Source: an uncultured Actinomycetes bacterium
GTDB taxonomy: Bacteria; Actinomycetota; Acidimicrobiia; Acidimicrobiales; RAAP-2
Length of the DNA: 64,000 bases
NCBI GenBank assembly: GCA_903825305.1
Contig: CAIKAC010000002.1
Span: forward strand, 62,001-126,000
Direction: 5' to 3'
Under the pieces are notes generated by a model that saw nothing but the letters and a program-made list of their open reading frames with translations, did no database searches and was not told where the DNA came from. Below, one piece after another: positions 25,507-40,500 of the stretch. Within the stretch, counting starts at the first letter, position 1; each line of letters starts with the position of its first letter. The position numbers and the translations under genes were made by a program.

Positions 25507-28500
25507 GTGGTGCGCCCCGTTTGGACGCAGTTGAAGAGAAGCGCCATCTGTCTTCTTGTATTTGTGATGGCGGTGGCGAGTTTTGCTCTCGCTTCCACCA
25601 CCTCGGCTTCAGCTGCGGTTACGGCCCACAAGGTCTTACCCGCCACGAAGTCGCCGAGCAATCTCGTGGCATTGCGCGAGAGTGGCGGCACCCAAGTTGC
25701 GTGGACTGCCCCGGGGCCGTCGTCCATGAAAGGGCACCTCCTCGGATTCGAAGTTGCCGTGTGCGGCCCCTACGCCATAGGGGGCAAGTCCTTCTCGACG
25801 GCGCTATCGATTCAGTGCGCTGGGGACCCCCACGTCAGTGTCAAGCGAGTTGCTGCCACCACGTCTTCGATTGACATGCCATGTGATGCCTCGTCCACGA
25901 AGTTTTGCATCGCCGTTGTCAACGCCCTCACAACGAAGGGCGTTAGCTCTTCAGCCGTAGCTGGGGCGGGAGGCTTGCTACCGCGTGCCGTTACCCACCT
26001 CGTGGATCAAGCAACACCGAGCGGCACGGGTATCGCATTGGGCTGGGCGCCTGGCACCCAAGTGAAACAGCCTGCTGGCGTGCCTGCGGAGACGTTGCGC
26101 TACACCGTGCTTCGCAATGGCCACGTCATAGCCCGAGCAATCACTGGCTTGAGTTATGTCGACAATGGGTGTGGCGCGGGGGCGACCTGTCGCGAGAGCG
26201 TGGAAGCCCTCACTCCGGGTGGGACTTCGGCGCCGATGAGCGTGAGCGCGACGACGGGAGGAACGCAAGCACCGTCACTGAACAGTGCAAGCATCTTGGT
26301 GCAGCCGGGCGTCGACACCATTACAGGTCAAGTGGGAAATGGTCCCAACGATCATCGGCCCGTGACCATCACCTTGACGCCAGTCGATGGGACCACGGGA
26401 GCTGTCACGCGCTTGGTTGCCCAACGCAGTGGGAGTAGTTGGTCGCAAACGATTCCGAATGATCTAGAGCCTGGCGCCTACGGCGTCACAGCATCGCAAG
26501 GTTGGTTCACCTCGTCGCAGAGCCTGCTTCGTGTTGGTCGCTTCATACCGTTGAGTGTCACGACGAGCAGCGATGCTCCGATCGCGAGTGGAGATGATGT
26601 TTCGGGTGAAGCCACGCCATCGCCGGCTGCATCTACGGTCAGCGTGAGCGATTCTTGGACAACGTCTTCAGTGGCGGATCCTTCAACGACAAATTCCAGC
26701 CAACAATTTGTTTCAGTGGCAGCCGATGGCACTTGGTCGGTGGCGCTGCCCGCCAATGCGGCACCTGCTCTTCACCACCTCGTGATCACCCAGTCGGTTC
26801 CGGGCCACGGTATCCAAACTGCATCGCTCAATCTCACCGTAGCTGCGCCCACCTCGACGACGACGGCAACGAAACCGTCGGCGCCCCCGAGCGTGACCGC
26901 TACTGCAGGAAACGCAAGCGCCAAGGTGGTGTGGACGACGCCATCGGCTGGGACCAGTCCTATTACCTCTTATAAGGTGACTGCTTCGCCGGGAACGGCC
27001 AGTTGCACCTATACGGTGCCGAAGTCGAACCCAACCAATACCTGTACGTTGACGGGATTGGTCAATGCCACCACGTATCAGGTGAGCGTGACCGCTACCT
27101 CGGCAGCTGGAACTTCGCCAGCCGCCACCGCTACGGTGACCCCAGTTGGCCCACCTTCTACGCCAGCGGCACCCAGCGTCTTGGTTCAAAGCGGCCAAGC
27201 ACAGCTGGCATGGTCACCAGCAACAGCCAATGGCTCTCCAATTACTTCTTATGTCGCCACCGCGAGTCCTGGGGGACAAACCTGTACGTCAACAATCAGT
27301 CCGGGCACGCCAGAGATTGATGGGTGTACGGTCACGAATCTCACCAATGGCACGGCCTACACCTTTAGCGTTACTGCCGCGAACGTCGTAGGTAAATCTG
27401 CTGCGTCTCCAGCGTCAAAGGCAGCAACGCCACTTGGGCCACCCGCCGCGCCGACGGCGGTGACGACCACCGTGACTGGCACCTCGGTCAAAGTGAGCTG
27501 GACGGCACCAACGACCACTGGCGGATCTCCCGTGACTTCGTATACGGCCTCGTCGTTGGGGGGTCTCACCTGCAAAGCCACGACCACGACGTGCACCATT
27601 TCCTCACTTCATTACGGAGTCTCGTACAGCTTCAGCGTGACCGCAACGAATGCCGTTGGCACCTCCGCGGCATCGTCAGGATCAACGCCATTCACGCTGA
27701 GCGCTGCACCCGGCGCTCCCGTGTCTGTGGCGGCAGCTGCTCGTGCAGCTTCGGCGGTCGTGAGTTGGCTACCAGGACCGAGCAATGGCGCGAATATCAC
27801 CACCTACAAAGTGAGTACGGTTTCGGGGAGCCAATCGTGCACCTACACGGTTCCCACCTCCTCGCCTGAAACCGACAGTTGCACGGTGACGGGTCTTACC
27901 AATGGTCACAGTTATCAATTTGTTGTCGCGGCGACCAATGTCAAGGGAAGTTCCGCGGCCTCATCGAGTTCGGCCGCGGTGACACCCATTGATGTCCCCT
28001 CGGCCCCGAGTGCGGTGTCGGCGAATCTGTCGGGCACCTCGGTCACCGTTACGTGGAACCCTTCGACGCAAAATGGCGGTTCAACGATTACGGGCTATAC
28101 CGCGACATTGAGTCCTGGGGGATTGAGCTGTTCGTCGAGCTTGACTGGTAACAACGTGCCCAGTACGAGCTGTCAGATCACCGGATTGACAGTGGGGACG
28201 ACCTACACCTCGAGTGTTGTTGCGACGAATGCAGCTGGGAACTCCGTTGCTTCACAGCCGTCTTCCTCGTTTGTTGTTTCACAAGCGCCGAGCGCGCCAC
28301 AGAACTTGACCGCAGTTGCTGGGAACCAAAGTGTGACCTTCACGTGGCAAGCGCCGCTCAGTACCAATGGCGCAGCAGTTACGAACTACACCGTAAGCGT
28401 GACCAATGCACAAGGCGTCAGCGTTGGCAGTTGCTCAACTGCCAGCCTGAGCTGTCAGGTTTTCAACTTGACCAATGGCGTCACGTATTCGGCATCAGTT

Positions 28501-31500
28501 ACGGCAACGAATCGATCGGGAACTTCGCCTGCGTTGAGCGTGACCAACATTGCCCAACCTTTGGGAGTTCCCGGGTTACCTAGCGCTATCGCTGCGGCTA
28601 CGGGGATTTCCCAAGCAATGGTCAGTTGGCAGGCACCAACATCGAACGGTGGTTCGCCGATTCTTTCGTATCTCGTCACTGCATCACCTGGTAGCGAGAG
28701 TTGCACCTACGTCGTCCCTACGGATGGTTCGCCTGAAACTGACCAGTGCCCGGTTTTGGGCCTCACCAACGGAACGACCTACACCTTCTCAGTGGTAGCG
28801 ATTAATACACAGGGTGCATCACCCACTTCAGGTTTGGTTGCAACGGGCACACCGGGGGCAGTTCCCTCAGCCCCCACCTCAGTGGTCGCATCATCAGGTA
28901 ACGCTACGGCTACCGTGCAGTGGTTCTCGTCGACGATGGCAACCGCGCTGGTTGCTTCTTACACGGCGACGGCTAGCCCGGGTGGGCAAAATTGCACGGT
29001 GGCGGCGAGCTCCATCGGCCAGGCCGGATCCTCGGAGAGTTGCATAATCAACGGTCTCACCAACGGTACGACCTACACCTTCTCGGTGGTGGCTAACGGC
29101 CCAACATCAGAATTATCGAGTCCTGCTTCGGCCTCGAGCAACGCCGTGATGCCCGTCGGCCCACCGTCGGCACCGAGTATCGGAACAATCACCGTGGGTC
29201 TAGGTTCTGCGACGGTTTCGGCGACGGCCGGGGCGAGCAATGGCTCCGTCATCCAAGGTCTGTTGGTGTCGGCCTATCTCAACGGGGTGGATGCCAATCA
29301 ACACTGCTCAATCACGCCGACCGCGTCGCCGCAAGCTTGTACCGTTACCGGATTGACCGCTGGGGCGAGCTACAGCTTCAGTGTCGTGGCAAGCAGCACC
29401 GTTGGAAATTCTCCCGCTGCAACCTCATCGCAAGCGGTCACCATTCCTTCCGCACCCCAAGCCCCGACCAACGTGGCCGTGGCCGGAACGAATAATTCAG
29501 TGACGGTGAGTTGGGTGCCGGGTAGCAATGGTGGCCTAGCCGTTTCGTCGTATGCCGTTACGGGCTACAGCGAGAACCAGGGAACGTGGTTGTCGCCGTG
29601 CACCTATAGCGTGCCGACGGCGTCACCTGAAACTGACCAGTGCACCTTCACGGGTTTGACGAATGGTTATCCCTACGACTTCACGGTCACCGCCACCAAC
29701 GCGGCGGGGACCTCACCTCCATCGGCGACGGTAACGGGCCGATCGGGGCCTCCGCCGAATGTGGCCTCTGTGGTTACGGCCTTTACCGACGGTCTGACCG
29801 TTCGCGTCATTCTCAATGTATGGACGCCGAATGAATGGATTCTGACCCCTGAGACCGCAACGGTGACCGCATCTCCGGGAGGCGAGACCTGTACGCAGTC
29901 GGGCCCTGTGAACAGCATCTCCGAGTGCGACTTCACCGATCTTCCCAACGACAACACCTATACCTTTACGGTTTCTGTGACGAACTCCTATGGTTCGTAT
30001 AGCGCAGCTTGGGGTGGGTCAGTAGGGCTGTATTACACGCCTCCTCCTCCTGCGCCCGACCCTCCTCAATCACCTCAGATAAGCAACACCACGGGTGGAG
30101 GGGCGAGTACGGGTACCGCATTGGTCACGTGGCAACCTCCCGATAACGCAAGTCAAGTCAACGTCTATGCCTATTGGGTCACCGCGAGCACGGGGCAGAT
30201 ATGCGTTGCTTATCCGGCAAACCCTTGGTCGACAGTGCCGCTGCAGTGCACGCTCTATGGCATTCCCTTGGGTTCAACCGTGACGGTAACAGTGCAAACC
30301 CAAGTTGACTCCTTGAACGGAGATAAGAGTGGCCCGAGTGTTGCCTCCAATGCCGCCGTGATTGGTACAACGCCGTCGCCACCCACCAATGTGGTGGCCA
30401 CCGCGCAACCCGGTGGAGCAACCGTGACATGGTCGGATCCCACCTCCAATGGTGGTGCCCCTATTACTTCATACGTGGTGACGCCCTTGATCGCGAGCGT
30501 GGCAATTAGACCCAACTGGGACAACGACCCAGTCCCCACGTGGATCTACACCACTGATCAGAACGTCACTCCCTGCGTAGTGAATGTACCGGCCTCAGGC
30601 GCTGATCCGGTAGAGAGTTGTACGTTTGGCAACCTCACGTTGGGCGATAGTTATGTCTTCCAAGTTTCAGCAGTCAACAGTGATGGTTATTCGGGTTTTC
30701 CTAATGTCGTCAATGAGTTTGATGTCCAGCAGGCATGGCCAAGCCCTAATGACCCCGTGGCCTGGGAGCTACAGGGCCAAAGTAATTTCGTCAACATAAC
30801 TACCGGCCCACCTGGGGCCCCGACCGGAGTCTCGGCAGTCTTGACCGGGGCCAATTTTGTGGATCTGTATTGGAACGCTCCCGCAATCACGGGAGGCGAC
30901 ACCCTTGGTGCCTACCGCGTTCAAGTCTTTGATGCCACCACCGGAACCGAGACCAGCAACTTCATCAATGGACCGTCATACAACGCAGACGGAACCATGG
31001 CGCAGGGCTCAACGTCGTCCACCATCCATGATCTCACGGTCGGTGATTCGTATTACTTCAAGGTCTCAGCCATCACCTATGACAACCTTGGCAATACGCT
31101 CGAAGGCCCCACGGCCACGTCGGGGATCGTCGGCTTCGCCCTGCCTCCTCAAGCGCCCACCAACGTGGTGGCCACGGCCGGCGCGGGTGGCGTGAGCGTT
31201 TCGTGGTCCCCCACGCCCGCTTCTGCCAATGGTGGATCTCCCGTGACGAGCTACACCGTCGAGTCAGCATCTGTGGTCAGCGGCGCTAGCACTCCCACCT
31301 GCACCTACCAAGTACCAACTGATGGTTCAGCGGAGACCGATACCTGCATCGTGACGGGACTCTCGATCGACAAGCCCTACACCTTCGTGGTCATTGCTAA
31401 CAGCATCATGTCGAGCAACCTATCTGATCCATCTTCGACGGTGCTCGCCGCGCAAGCCCCGCCCCAAGTCAGTCTTGCCTGGGCAACAGCGAGCGACACA

Positions 31501-34500
31501 TCAGCCACGTTGCACTGGTCTCCGGTCACGGACTTAGCTGATCTGACCCAGAGCTACACGGTGACCGCCTCGCCTGGTGGCGCGCAATGTCTCTACAACG
31601 TGCCAACGGATGGTTCTAATGAAACCGACACCTGCACGTTTACAGGACTCACGAATGGAATGTCCTACACCTTTACAGTGGTGGCTCATAACGCAATTGG
31701 CGATGGACCCATGTCTAATCCGACTTTGCCCATCATTCCCGTCGGTACGCCTTCACCACCAACAACGGTGAGTGCCGTGGCCGCAGACTCATCGGCCACG
31801 CTGAGCTGGGTGCCAGGAAGTGGCAATGGTGCTCAGGTAACGCGCTACACCGCCACGGCCTCTCCTGGTGGACAAGTTTGCGTCTACAGCGTGCCGAGCA
31901 CTAGTCCCGAGACAGACACCTGCACCATCGTGGGACTGACCAATGGCACGGCGTATAGCTTCAGCGTGACGGAGACGACAAGCGCGGGCACCTCTGCTGC
32001 ATCCTCCTCGAGTGCCGCGGTGACGCCCGTCGGCACACCCTTCGCTCCGCTAACGCCGACGTTGAGTGCTGGTCTTAATGGTGTGAGCGTGTCGTGGAGC
32101 CCATCGAGCGCAAACGGTTCACCTATCGTTACCTACACGGCAACGGCCTCTCCTGGAGGACACAACTGCAGCTATACCGTGCCGACCGACGGCTCGACGG
32201 AAACTGACCAGTGCTTACTCACGGGTTTGACGCCCGGTCAGCGCTACGCCGTGTCGCTGGTCGCGACCAATGCTCAAGGAGTTTCAAGTCCTGCATCCTC
32301 GAGCGCGACCGTGACTACGGTGACGACTCCATCGGCGCCAAGCAACGTGGTGGTAACGGCAGGCAATACCTCGGCCACCGTGTCGTGGACTCCAGGTTCG
32401 GCGAACGGAACGCCGATTTTGGGATTCGTGGCCTCAACGAGTTCCGGTTCGCAGTGTGGTGTCACGGAACCGGGGGACGGCACGACCCCATCGCTGAGCT
32501 GCGTGCTCACCAATCTCACCAATGGCCAGAGCTACAGCGTGAGCGTGGTTGCAATCAATGGTGCGGGGAACTCATTGCCGAGCACGTCAGTCTCGGTGAC
32601 CCCGGGAACGATTCCGGCTTCGCCTCAGAGTTTGTCGCTCGTTCCAGCAGATTCGAGTGTGACGGCGAGTTGGACGCCGCCAAGCTCAAACGGTGGAGCG
32701 GCGGTCGCGTCATATCTCGTGAGCGTGTTCCCGGGTGGGAAGACGTGCAGCTACAACGTTCCAACTAATGGCGCACCCGAACAAGACACATGTACGGTCC
32801 GTGGGCTCAGTAACGGAACGAGCTACTCGGCCCAAGTAGTGGCGATCAATACCTTTGGGGCGTCGAGTGTTGGTATTGCTCCTCCAGTAGCACCGGCGGG
32901 TATGCCAGCAACACCCGCAGCGCCAAGCCTGCAAGGTGCCGATGGCTCAGCTCTTGCTACATGGTCGCCGTCGTCTGGCAATGGAGCGGCGATTCTGAGC
33001 TACACGGTCTCGGCCTATTCGGCTGCGGCTTGGAATAACGGGGCGTACAACCGACCCGGGTTCTTGAGTAGTCCTGATGCTCAATGTTCGCCGACTCCTC
33101 CCACGGCAACGAACTGTGCGTTGACGGGCTTGAGCAACGGGCAGTCGGAAATCGCCGTAGTGACCGCAACGACGGCGATTGGCACCAGTTCGATATCTGC
33201 CATCTCCAATGCCGTCACGCCGGCTGGACTCATGCCTCCGCCAACGGCTGTCTCGGCCATGATGAATTCGAATGGTACGTCGGCACTGGTGAATTTCACC
33301 CCCGCCGTCTATCCCCTCAATGGCAATGGTTCCGCAGTCACGTCCTATGTGGTGACCTCCGTTGAGGACCCGAGTAAAATCTGCACCGACACCATTAATC
33401 CCGCTTCGGGTGGGGTGCAGTATCTCTGCACTATTTCGAATTTGGTTGCTGGCAACAGCTACACCTTTACCGTCGCCGCCGTGAATGGCGTCGGCAAAGG
33501 CGCTCAATCCGCCTCCTCAGCGCCGGTCTACGCGGGTGGCGTACCCGCAGCGCCGACGGCAGTGTCGACCAGTGTGGTTTCACCAACATCAGTGAAGGTG
33601 AGTTGGACGCCACCGACCACCAAGGGTTGGGCACCTTTGAGTTACTGGGTGAGTGCCTCTCCCGGTGGAGCGTGGTGCACCTATCAAGTACCCGCTTCCG
33701 GCTCTGCCGCGAACAGCTGCACGCTGACCGGACTTCAAACGGGAACGGGATATTCAGTGACGGTCGCCGCGATCAACATCGTGGGATGGGGGCCGACGTC
33801 CGTTGCTTCAACGGTGGTCCCGTCAACGGTTCCCATGGCTCCGTCGTCACTTACCTCGCAGGTATATGGCACGTCGTTACAGATGACATGGACCGCTCCG
33901 CCTTCGAACGGCGGGGCCACTATTTCTTCTTATGCCGTCACCCTGAGCCCAGGTGGTGCGAGCTGTACCGCGACCACCTCGTTGAGTTGCACCATTTCCA
34001 ACTTGACGGCCGGCCAGACCTATACCCCTTCAGTGGTGGCGACTAACAGCAATGGTTCATCACTCGCGACCGTGGGTTCCGCAGCCCTGCTGGCATCGAA
34101 TCCTTCTTCGCCATCCAACGTTGTGGCCACACCGCAATATCAAAGCGCCATGGTGACGTGGTCGGTTCCTCAGGCCAATGGTTCGCTCATTTTGTACTAC
34201 ACGGTGACGGCTTCACCTGGGGGAGCGACGTGCACGGCACTGCCCACTAAATCTGGAAATGTCTCCTGCGGCGTGTTGGGTCTCACCAATGGCACGCCCT
34301 ACAGCTTCAATGTCAAAGCGACGAACTTGGTTGGTACGAGTACCCCATCGTCGGCCTCGGTACCGGTAACGCCTGGTGCGGTGCCAACCGCTCCCAATCA
34401 CGTGGCCGCGAGTAGCCAAGTTGGCAGCGTGACCGTGAGTTGGTGGGCATCGAACCCTAATGGATATAGCGTTACGGGCTACAGCGTCTCAGCGCTTGGG

Positions 34501-37500
34501 GTAAATGGCGTCGGCTGCTCCACAACGGGAGCCACGTCGTGCACGGTGACGGGTCTGAGCCCTGGCGAGTCCTTCAGCTACGTGGTCAGCGCTACCAATG
34601 CGCTTGGCGTGTCGACCACCTCGGCGCCAACGTCCTCGGTTGCACCCTTTAACGTTCCAAGTTCCCCGGTGCCAACCTTGCTTTCTGTCGCGAGTCACAG
34701 TGCGACGTTGATGGTTTCGGGAAATACTTCCGATTCGCCAATTACGTCCTATCAAGTGTTCGCGGTCGGTAATCCTTCAGCTGCGTGCACAGTGCCCGCT
34801 TCATCTTCGAATTTGCAATGCATGATTACAGGATTGACCAATGGCGTTAACTACCAATTTGTCGCTACGGCAACGAGCGCTGCTGGTACGTCGCTGGCCT
34901 CGGCACCAACCGCGACAGGCACTCCCGCTGCTGCACCGGTAACACCCATCGCACCAACAGCAGTCGTCGGTAATGCCTCGGTCACCGTGTCTTGGGTGGC
35001 TCCGCTTTCAGACGGAACCCCTATCACGGGCTATCAAGTGACGTCGAGTCCAGCTGGGGCTACGTGCACCACTACAGGTGCCACGAGTTGTGTGATTGGC
35101 TCGCTGTCACCCAAGGTGGCTTACAGCTTCTCGGTAGTAGCCACCAATGTGATGGGCAGTTCTTCCGCGAGTCCTCTTTCGAACCCAGTGATGACTGACG
35201 TCGTGCCTGCAGCCCCCACCGTGGTGACGGGCACGATTGCATCGACGACCTCGACCGTGAGCTGGGTGCCAGGCAACTCAACTGGTAGTCCCACGACGTC
35301 GTATCAGGTCAGCGTGTTTGATGTTTCAGGCTCCACGCTTAGTGCTGATACGTCCACTGGGGTGCAAGGTTGCACCTATCTGGTGCCCAGCAATGGTCCC
35401 GAGCTCGATACCTGTACGGTCAGCGGCCTCACGAATGCCAAGACCTACGCCTTCGAAGTCACGGCCCTCAATGCTGTCGGAGCGAGTGCTGTTTCTTCAC
35501 CGTCGGCCTCGGTAATCCCCGCGTCGGTACCCACGATGGGCACTCCCTCGGCGACGGTGAATTTGACGACGGCCACCATCTCATGGAGCCCGGCCAATGG
35601 CAATGGTTCAGCGGTGACGAACTACCTCGTGACGGCAAGTCCTGGTGGACTGACCTGCTCCACGTCGGGCACCCAATGCACCATTGGCGGACTGATTGCT
35701 GGAACCACCTATAGCTTCAGCGTTGTTGCTACCAATGCTCAAGGACCGTCCGCAGCATCGAGTCCAAGCAACATCGTGCTTGCGGTCGCAGCCCCGAACG
35801 CACCAACCAACGTCACTGCTTCTCCTGGCAACACGTCGATTGCTGTGTCGTGGATGCCAAGTGTGATCAATGGAGCACCCGTGACGAGTTACACGGTGAG
35901 TGTTCAAGAGCTGCCTTCGGCCACGTGCACCTATACGCCACCATCATCTGGGCCCGAGCAAGATCAATGCATTATCTCGGGACTCACGAATGGGACGACG
36001 TATCACCCCGTGGTGGTCGCCAATAGTGCTGCGGGTTCTTCGTCGCCAGCAATCGGAGGATCGGTCACCCCGGCGAGTGTGCCAAGTGTGGATAGCGCCC
36101 CAACGGCCGTGATTGCCGACGCCCAGGGCGATGCAGCGACGGTTACCTGGACAGCGGCTAGCGCCCATGGTGCTGCCGTCAGTAGTTACCTCGTCACGAG
36201 TTTTCCCGGTGGTTTGACCTGTTCGACAACTGGCACCTTGAGCTGCATGGTGTCGAATCTGGTCGCAGGCACGTCGTACACCTTCTCGGTGGTGGCAACC
36301 AACGCCCAAGGTTCCTCCGTACCTTCAGCTTCGTCTAACGCCGTATCCGCTGGACAGGTGCCCAATGCTCCGGTATCGCCAATGGCCGTAGCTGGCAACA
36401 CCACCGCCACGGTGTCATGGTCGCCGCCAACGGGCAACGGAACCCCCGTGTTGAGCTACAGCGTCAGTGCATCACCTGGCGGTGCAACCTGTAGTTACCA
36501 AGTACCCCAGTCTGGCCCCGAGCTTGATCAGTGCACCGTGACGGGACTCACCAACACCAAGAGCTACACCTTCTCAGTGATTGCTCGTGACCTTGTGGGA
36601 TCATCATCGGCTGCTAACTCTGCTGCGGTGGTGCCCGGTACGCCACCGGCCGCGCCGACCAACCTCAGCATCACCCCTGGCAACGCCACCGCGACCGTGA
36701 CCTGGGTCGCCTCCGTTCCCAATTCCACTCCGGTGATCTCATACACCGCATCGGTCGTTGGAAGCCCGAGCTTGTCGTGCACGGCACAGGGCGCCGCTGC
36801 AACAAGTTGCGTCATAACTGGTCTCACTAATGCCAATAAGTATCAATTCCAAGTAGTCGCTGCCAACGTGTTTGCCAATTCAACGGCTGCAACCTCCACC
36901 TCCACGACCATTGGCATCGTGCCCGGCCCCGTCTCTCAAGTCCAAGCAACTGCTTCCAATACTGCAGCGACGATTACCTGGCAGGCTGCTGATGGCAGTG
37001 GCTTGCCCGTGACGAGTTACAAGGTCACGGCGTCGAGCCCGACGGCGTCGACGACGGCTTCGTGTTCCACGGCTACGACCTCGTGCACCATTACAGGCCT
37101 CACCAATGGCGTCTCCTATAGCTTCGCCGTGGCGGCAATCAACTCGATTGGCACCGGTTCGGCCGTGAGTTCCAACCCCATCATTCCCGCTGGCGTGCCG
37201 ATTACTCCGGTGATTGCATCACTGACCCCAGGACAAGCTAAGACCATCGTGGCTTGGTCACCCACCGCAGGCAACGGTGCCAGCGTGACCTCCTATCAAG
37301 TCACAGCTACGGCTGCTGGGGTGACCAAGACCTGCAGTGCAACTACGACGACGTTCTGTGCCGTTACTGGTTTGACCAATGGAACGACCTACAGCTTTAC
37401 CTTGACGGCGACCAATGCGGTTGGCACCTCGAGCGCCTCTGCCGCCATGACGGCCATGCCGGTAGCACCCCCGAACGCACCAACCGGACTTACCTTGACC

Positions 37501-40500
37501 CCAGGTGCGGGCTCAGTCACGGTGGCGTGGACCGCCCCAAGTACCAACGGATCACCGATTACTGGCTACACCGCATCGGTCACGCCAGGGGCAACTGTTA
37601 ACAGCTACACCTGCACCACGACGAGCGCCACGGCGACCTCATGCACCTTGACCGGCTTGCCACTTGGCGTGAGCGTCCCGATTTCTGTTGTCGCGAACTC
37701 AGCGGCTGGGGCAAGCCCTGCATCGGCCGTCGTGAACGGAACCGGCTTTGGGTTACCAGCCGCCCCGCTGCTCAGCGTCACGACGGGCTATTCAAGCATC
37801 ACCGCCAGCGTGCATTTGCCAACCTCGACCAGCACTCCTGATGGATATGCCGATGGAGGTTCGATGCCTACCTCCTATACGGTGACGACCTCTACGGGTG
37901 TCAGCTGCACGACGTCCACGATTGCGAGCGATACCAGCGCGAGCTGCACGATTACTGGTTTGACCAATGGCACAACCTATGTGGTCAGCGCCTTGGCCAC
38001 CAATGTCGTGGGAACAGGCTTCCCGTCGGCCCCAGCGGTCATCACAGCCGCGGCGGCGCCGAGCGCACCAACGTCCATCGTGCTGTACCCAGGTTCGACT
38101 GAAGTGACTGTCTTGTGGTCTCCCGCAGCGTCCAATGGCGCTGCGATCACCTCGTATACGGCTACCGAAGTAAATAGTGGACAATCCTGCACTGCTGGCG
38201 AGGCCGCCTCGCATGTCGAAATTGACCAATGCACCATCACGGGACTGACCGATGGTGCTTCGGATTCAGTGGTGGTCAGTGCCACGAATAAAGTGGGCAG
38301 CACGCCATCAGTTGCTACGGCTGCCTTCTCCACCGCCGTGCCGTCTCCTTCGGTGACGGGCCTTACCGGAACCGGGGTGAGCTCACCGGCATCAAGCATC
38401 CCGCTCTCCGCGGCCCCGGTAATGAACGGAACCGCCGTCTCGCCTTTGCTTCCCTCGGTAGGGGCCACCGTGACGGTGTCGTTGGTACCGGTGGGTAGTC
38501 CCACATGGTTCCCGGGAAGTTCGCAAACCCCGAGTTTTAGTGCCACCGTGTCAGTTTCCAATCAAGGTGCCTGGTCGGTGACCTTGCCGAGTTACCTGGC
38601 CTCGGGCACCTATAGCGCAAGTGTTACCCAAAGCACGCCGTGGGGGAGTCTGAGTGGATCACAAAGCGTGACCCTGACCTCCGCGGCACTGATTGGCACT
38701 GCCGTTCATCAGGCGTTGACATCCGGCGGAGAAAACCTCGTGGTGACGGGATCGCTGCCCGGCGCGACCAAGGTGACCGCACTCTCATTGACGACGGGTT
38801 CGGGCACAAGTTGCACGGCCACGATTTCAGGCTCCACCTTCTCCTGCACCTTGCACGCGACTAGCTTCACCGCCGGAGCGCTGCCCCTGACGGCCAACGA
38901 GACCACCACGGTCTCGTACCAAGCATTCTCGGTGGTTGGCGGAGCCACGCAAACGATTAACAAGACGGCGACGCAAACGCAGACGGTGAGTACCTCGGTC
39001 AATGTGGCTGGTCTGGCCCAGCCAGAGATCACCTCGCCACAGCCAGCAAGTTTTACCTCCGCGGGCGCCCTCTCATCGGCGTCACTCGCGTTGGTTAGTC
39101 CCTTGGCGGTCAGTGGTTCGCTCGATAGCAATTTCCCAGGCTTTACGGCGGTGGCGCTTGATGTCTTTGCTGGGAACACCACACAGGGCAGCCCGGTACA
39201 AGTCCTGAATCCAACTGCATCGCTGAGCACCGGCTTTGCGAGCACCTTGGCCATAGGTGATGGCACCTGGACCGTCGTAGCAGTGGCCAGCGACGCTCAG
39301 GGAGACCAAGCACTCTCGGCGCCGGTGACCTTTGTGACGATGTCCACCCCGCCTTCATTGTCATTGACGTGGCCTAACCCTGGAGCCACCATCAGTTCAG
39401 CTGGCGTGGGTGGCGTCATTGCCAATGGCTGGAGCGCGAGTTCTGCCCTGCAGGCTTCGTTCAAGATTTCCTACTACCACGGCTCGAGCGCTACCGGCAC
39501 GGCCAGTTTGGTCGATACCTTGCTGACCTGTGTGAGCTGTAACGGTCAGTTCCTCGACACACCAAACCTCGCGACGGGAACGTGGACGGCTGTCGTTGCG
39601 ACGGCTAGTGCAAATGGTGTCACGGCAACGAAGACCGTGACGTTTAGCGTGTCCTCAACAGCCGTAGCTGCCGCTACACCCATCATTGCGCTGACCAACG
39701 CCAGCGGCGTGGCCTTGGCGAACGCGTCGTCGCCGGTGGCTGGCGCCAACCCCATCACCGTGTCGGTGCAAGGCGCGGCAGGAAGCGCCGATGCACCGCT
39801 CGCCAATGGCAGCGTGACGCTTTTCGATGGTGTTCGCCAAGTAGGAAGCGCGACGCTGGTTCAAGGTCAGGCCACCATTGCCTTCCCGCTCTCGGTGACC
39901 TCTCAAGCGCACCTCATTACCGCAAGCTACACGCCGAGTCCTTCTGAAAAGAACTTCATTGCCTCAACCAGTCTTGCGGTATCGCTCACCCCGGTATTGG
40001 CAACGCCAGCGGTAACGCTTAATGCAAGTTTCCCCGCTGGAGAGTCTGCTCCCGGTTCCTTGAGCATTGGCCTTTCCTACACAGGAACTGATGGCACAAC
40101 TCAATACTGTGACAACCCCACCGTCACGGTAGAAGCGGCCACCCCGGCACAACCGCAAGGTGGAATCTGGTTATGGAATGGCACGAGGTGGCAGTTCAAC
40201 CCCGGTCCTACCGACACCTCGTATGCCGGGGCCCCCAAGCTCGGTCAACTCGTCAATGGCACCTTGGTGACACCGATGACGCAAGGCAATCCTTCAGGCC
40301 CTGGAACCATCGCGACTCCGGCGACGAACTTGTTCTCGCCTGTGGTGAGTAGTTACGTGCTGTGGGTGTCTTCGTCTGGTGATGATCGCTGTGGGTCATT
40401 TAGCCCCGTAGCTGAACCTGTCACGATTTCTCCAACGCAGTATGCAGCGTTGGCTCAACCGGCGACGCCCATTACCCATGGTCAATCTCTCGGGACGACG

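Noticed and set aside
32211-32768. 185-codon open frame inside the giant FN3 gene in another frame
   Set aside because: The FN3 frame is conserved repeat after repeat; this one has no domain and no start signal.
26872-38343. The DNA repeats as a CRISPR or satellite array
   Set aside because: Units are 270-330 nt, divergent in DNA and coherent as protein domains, so they are protein repeats.
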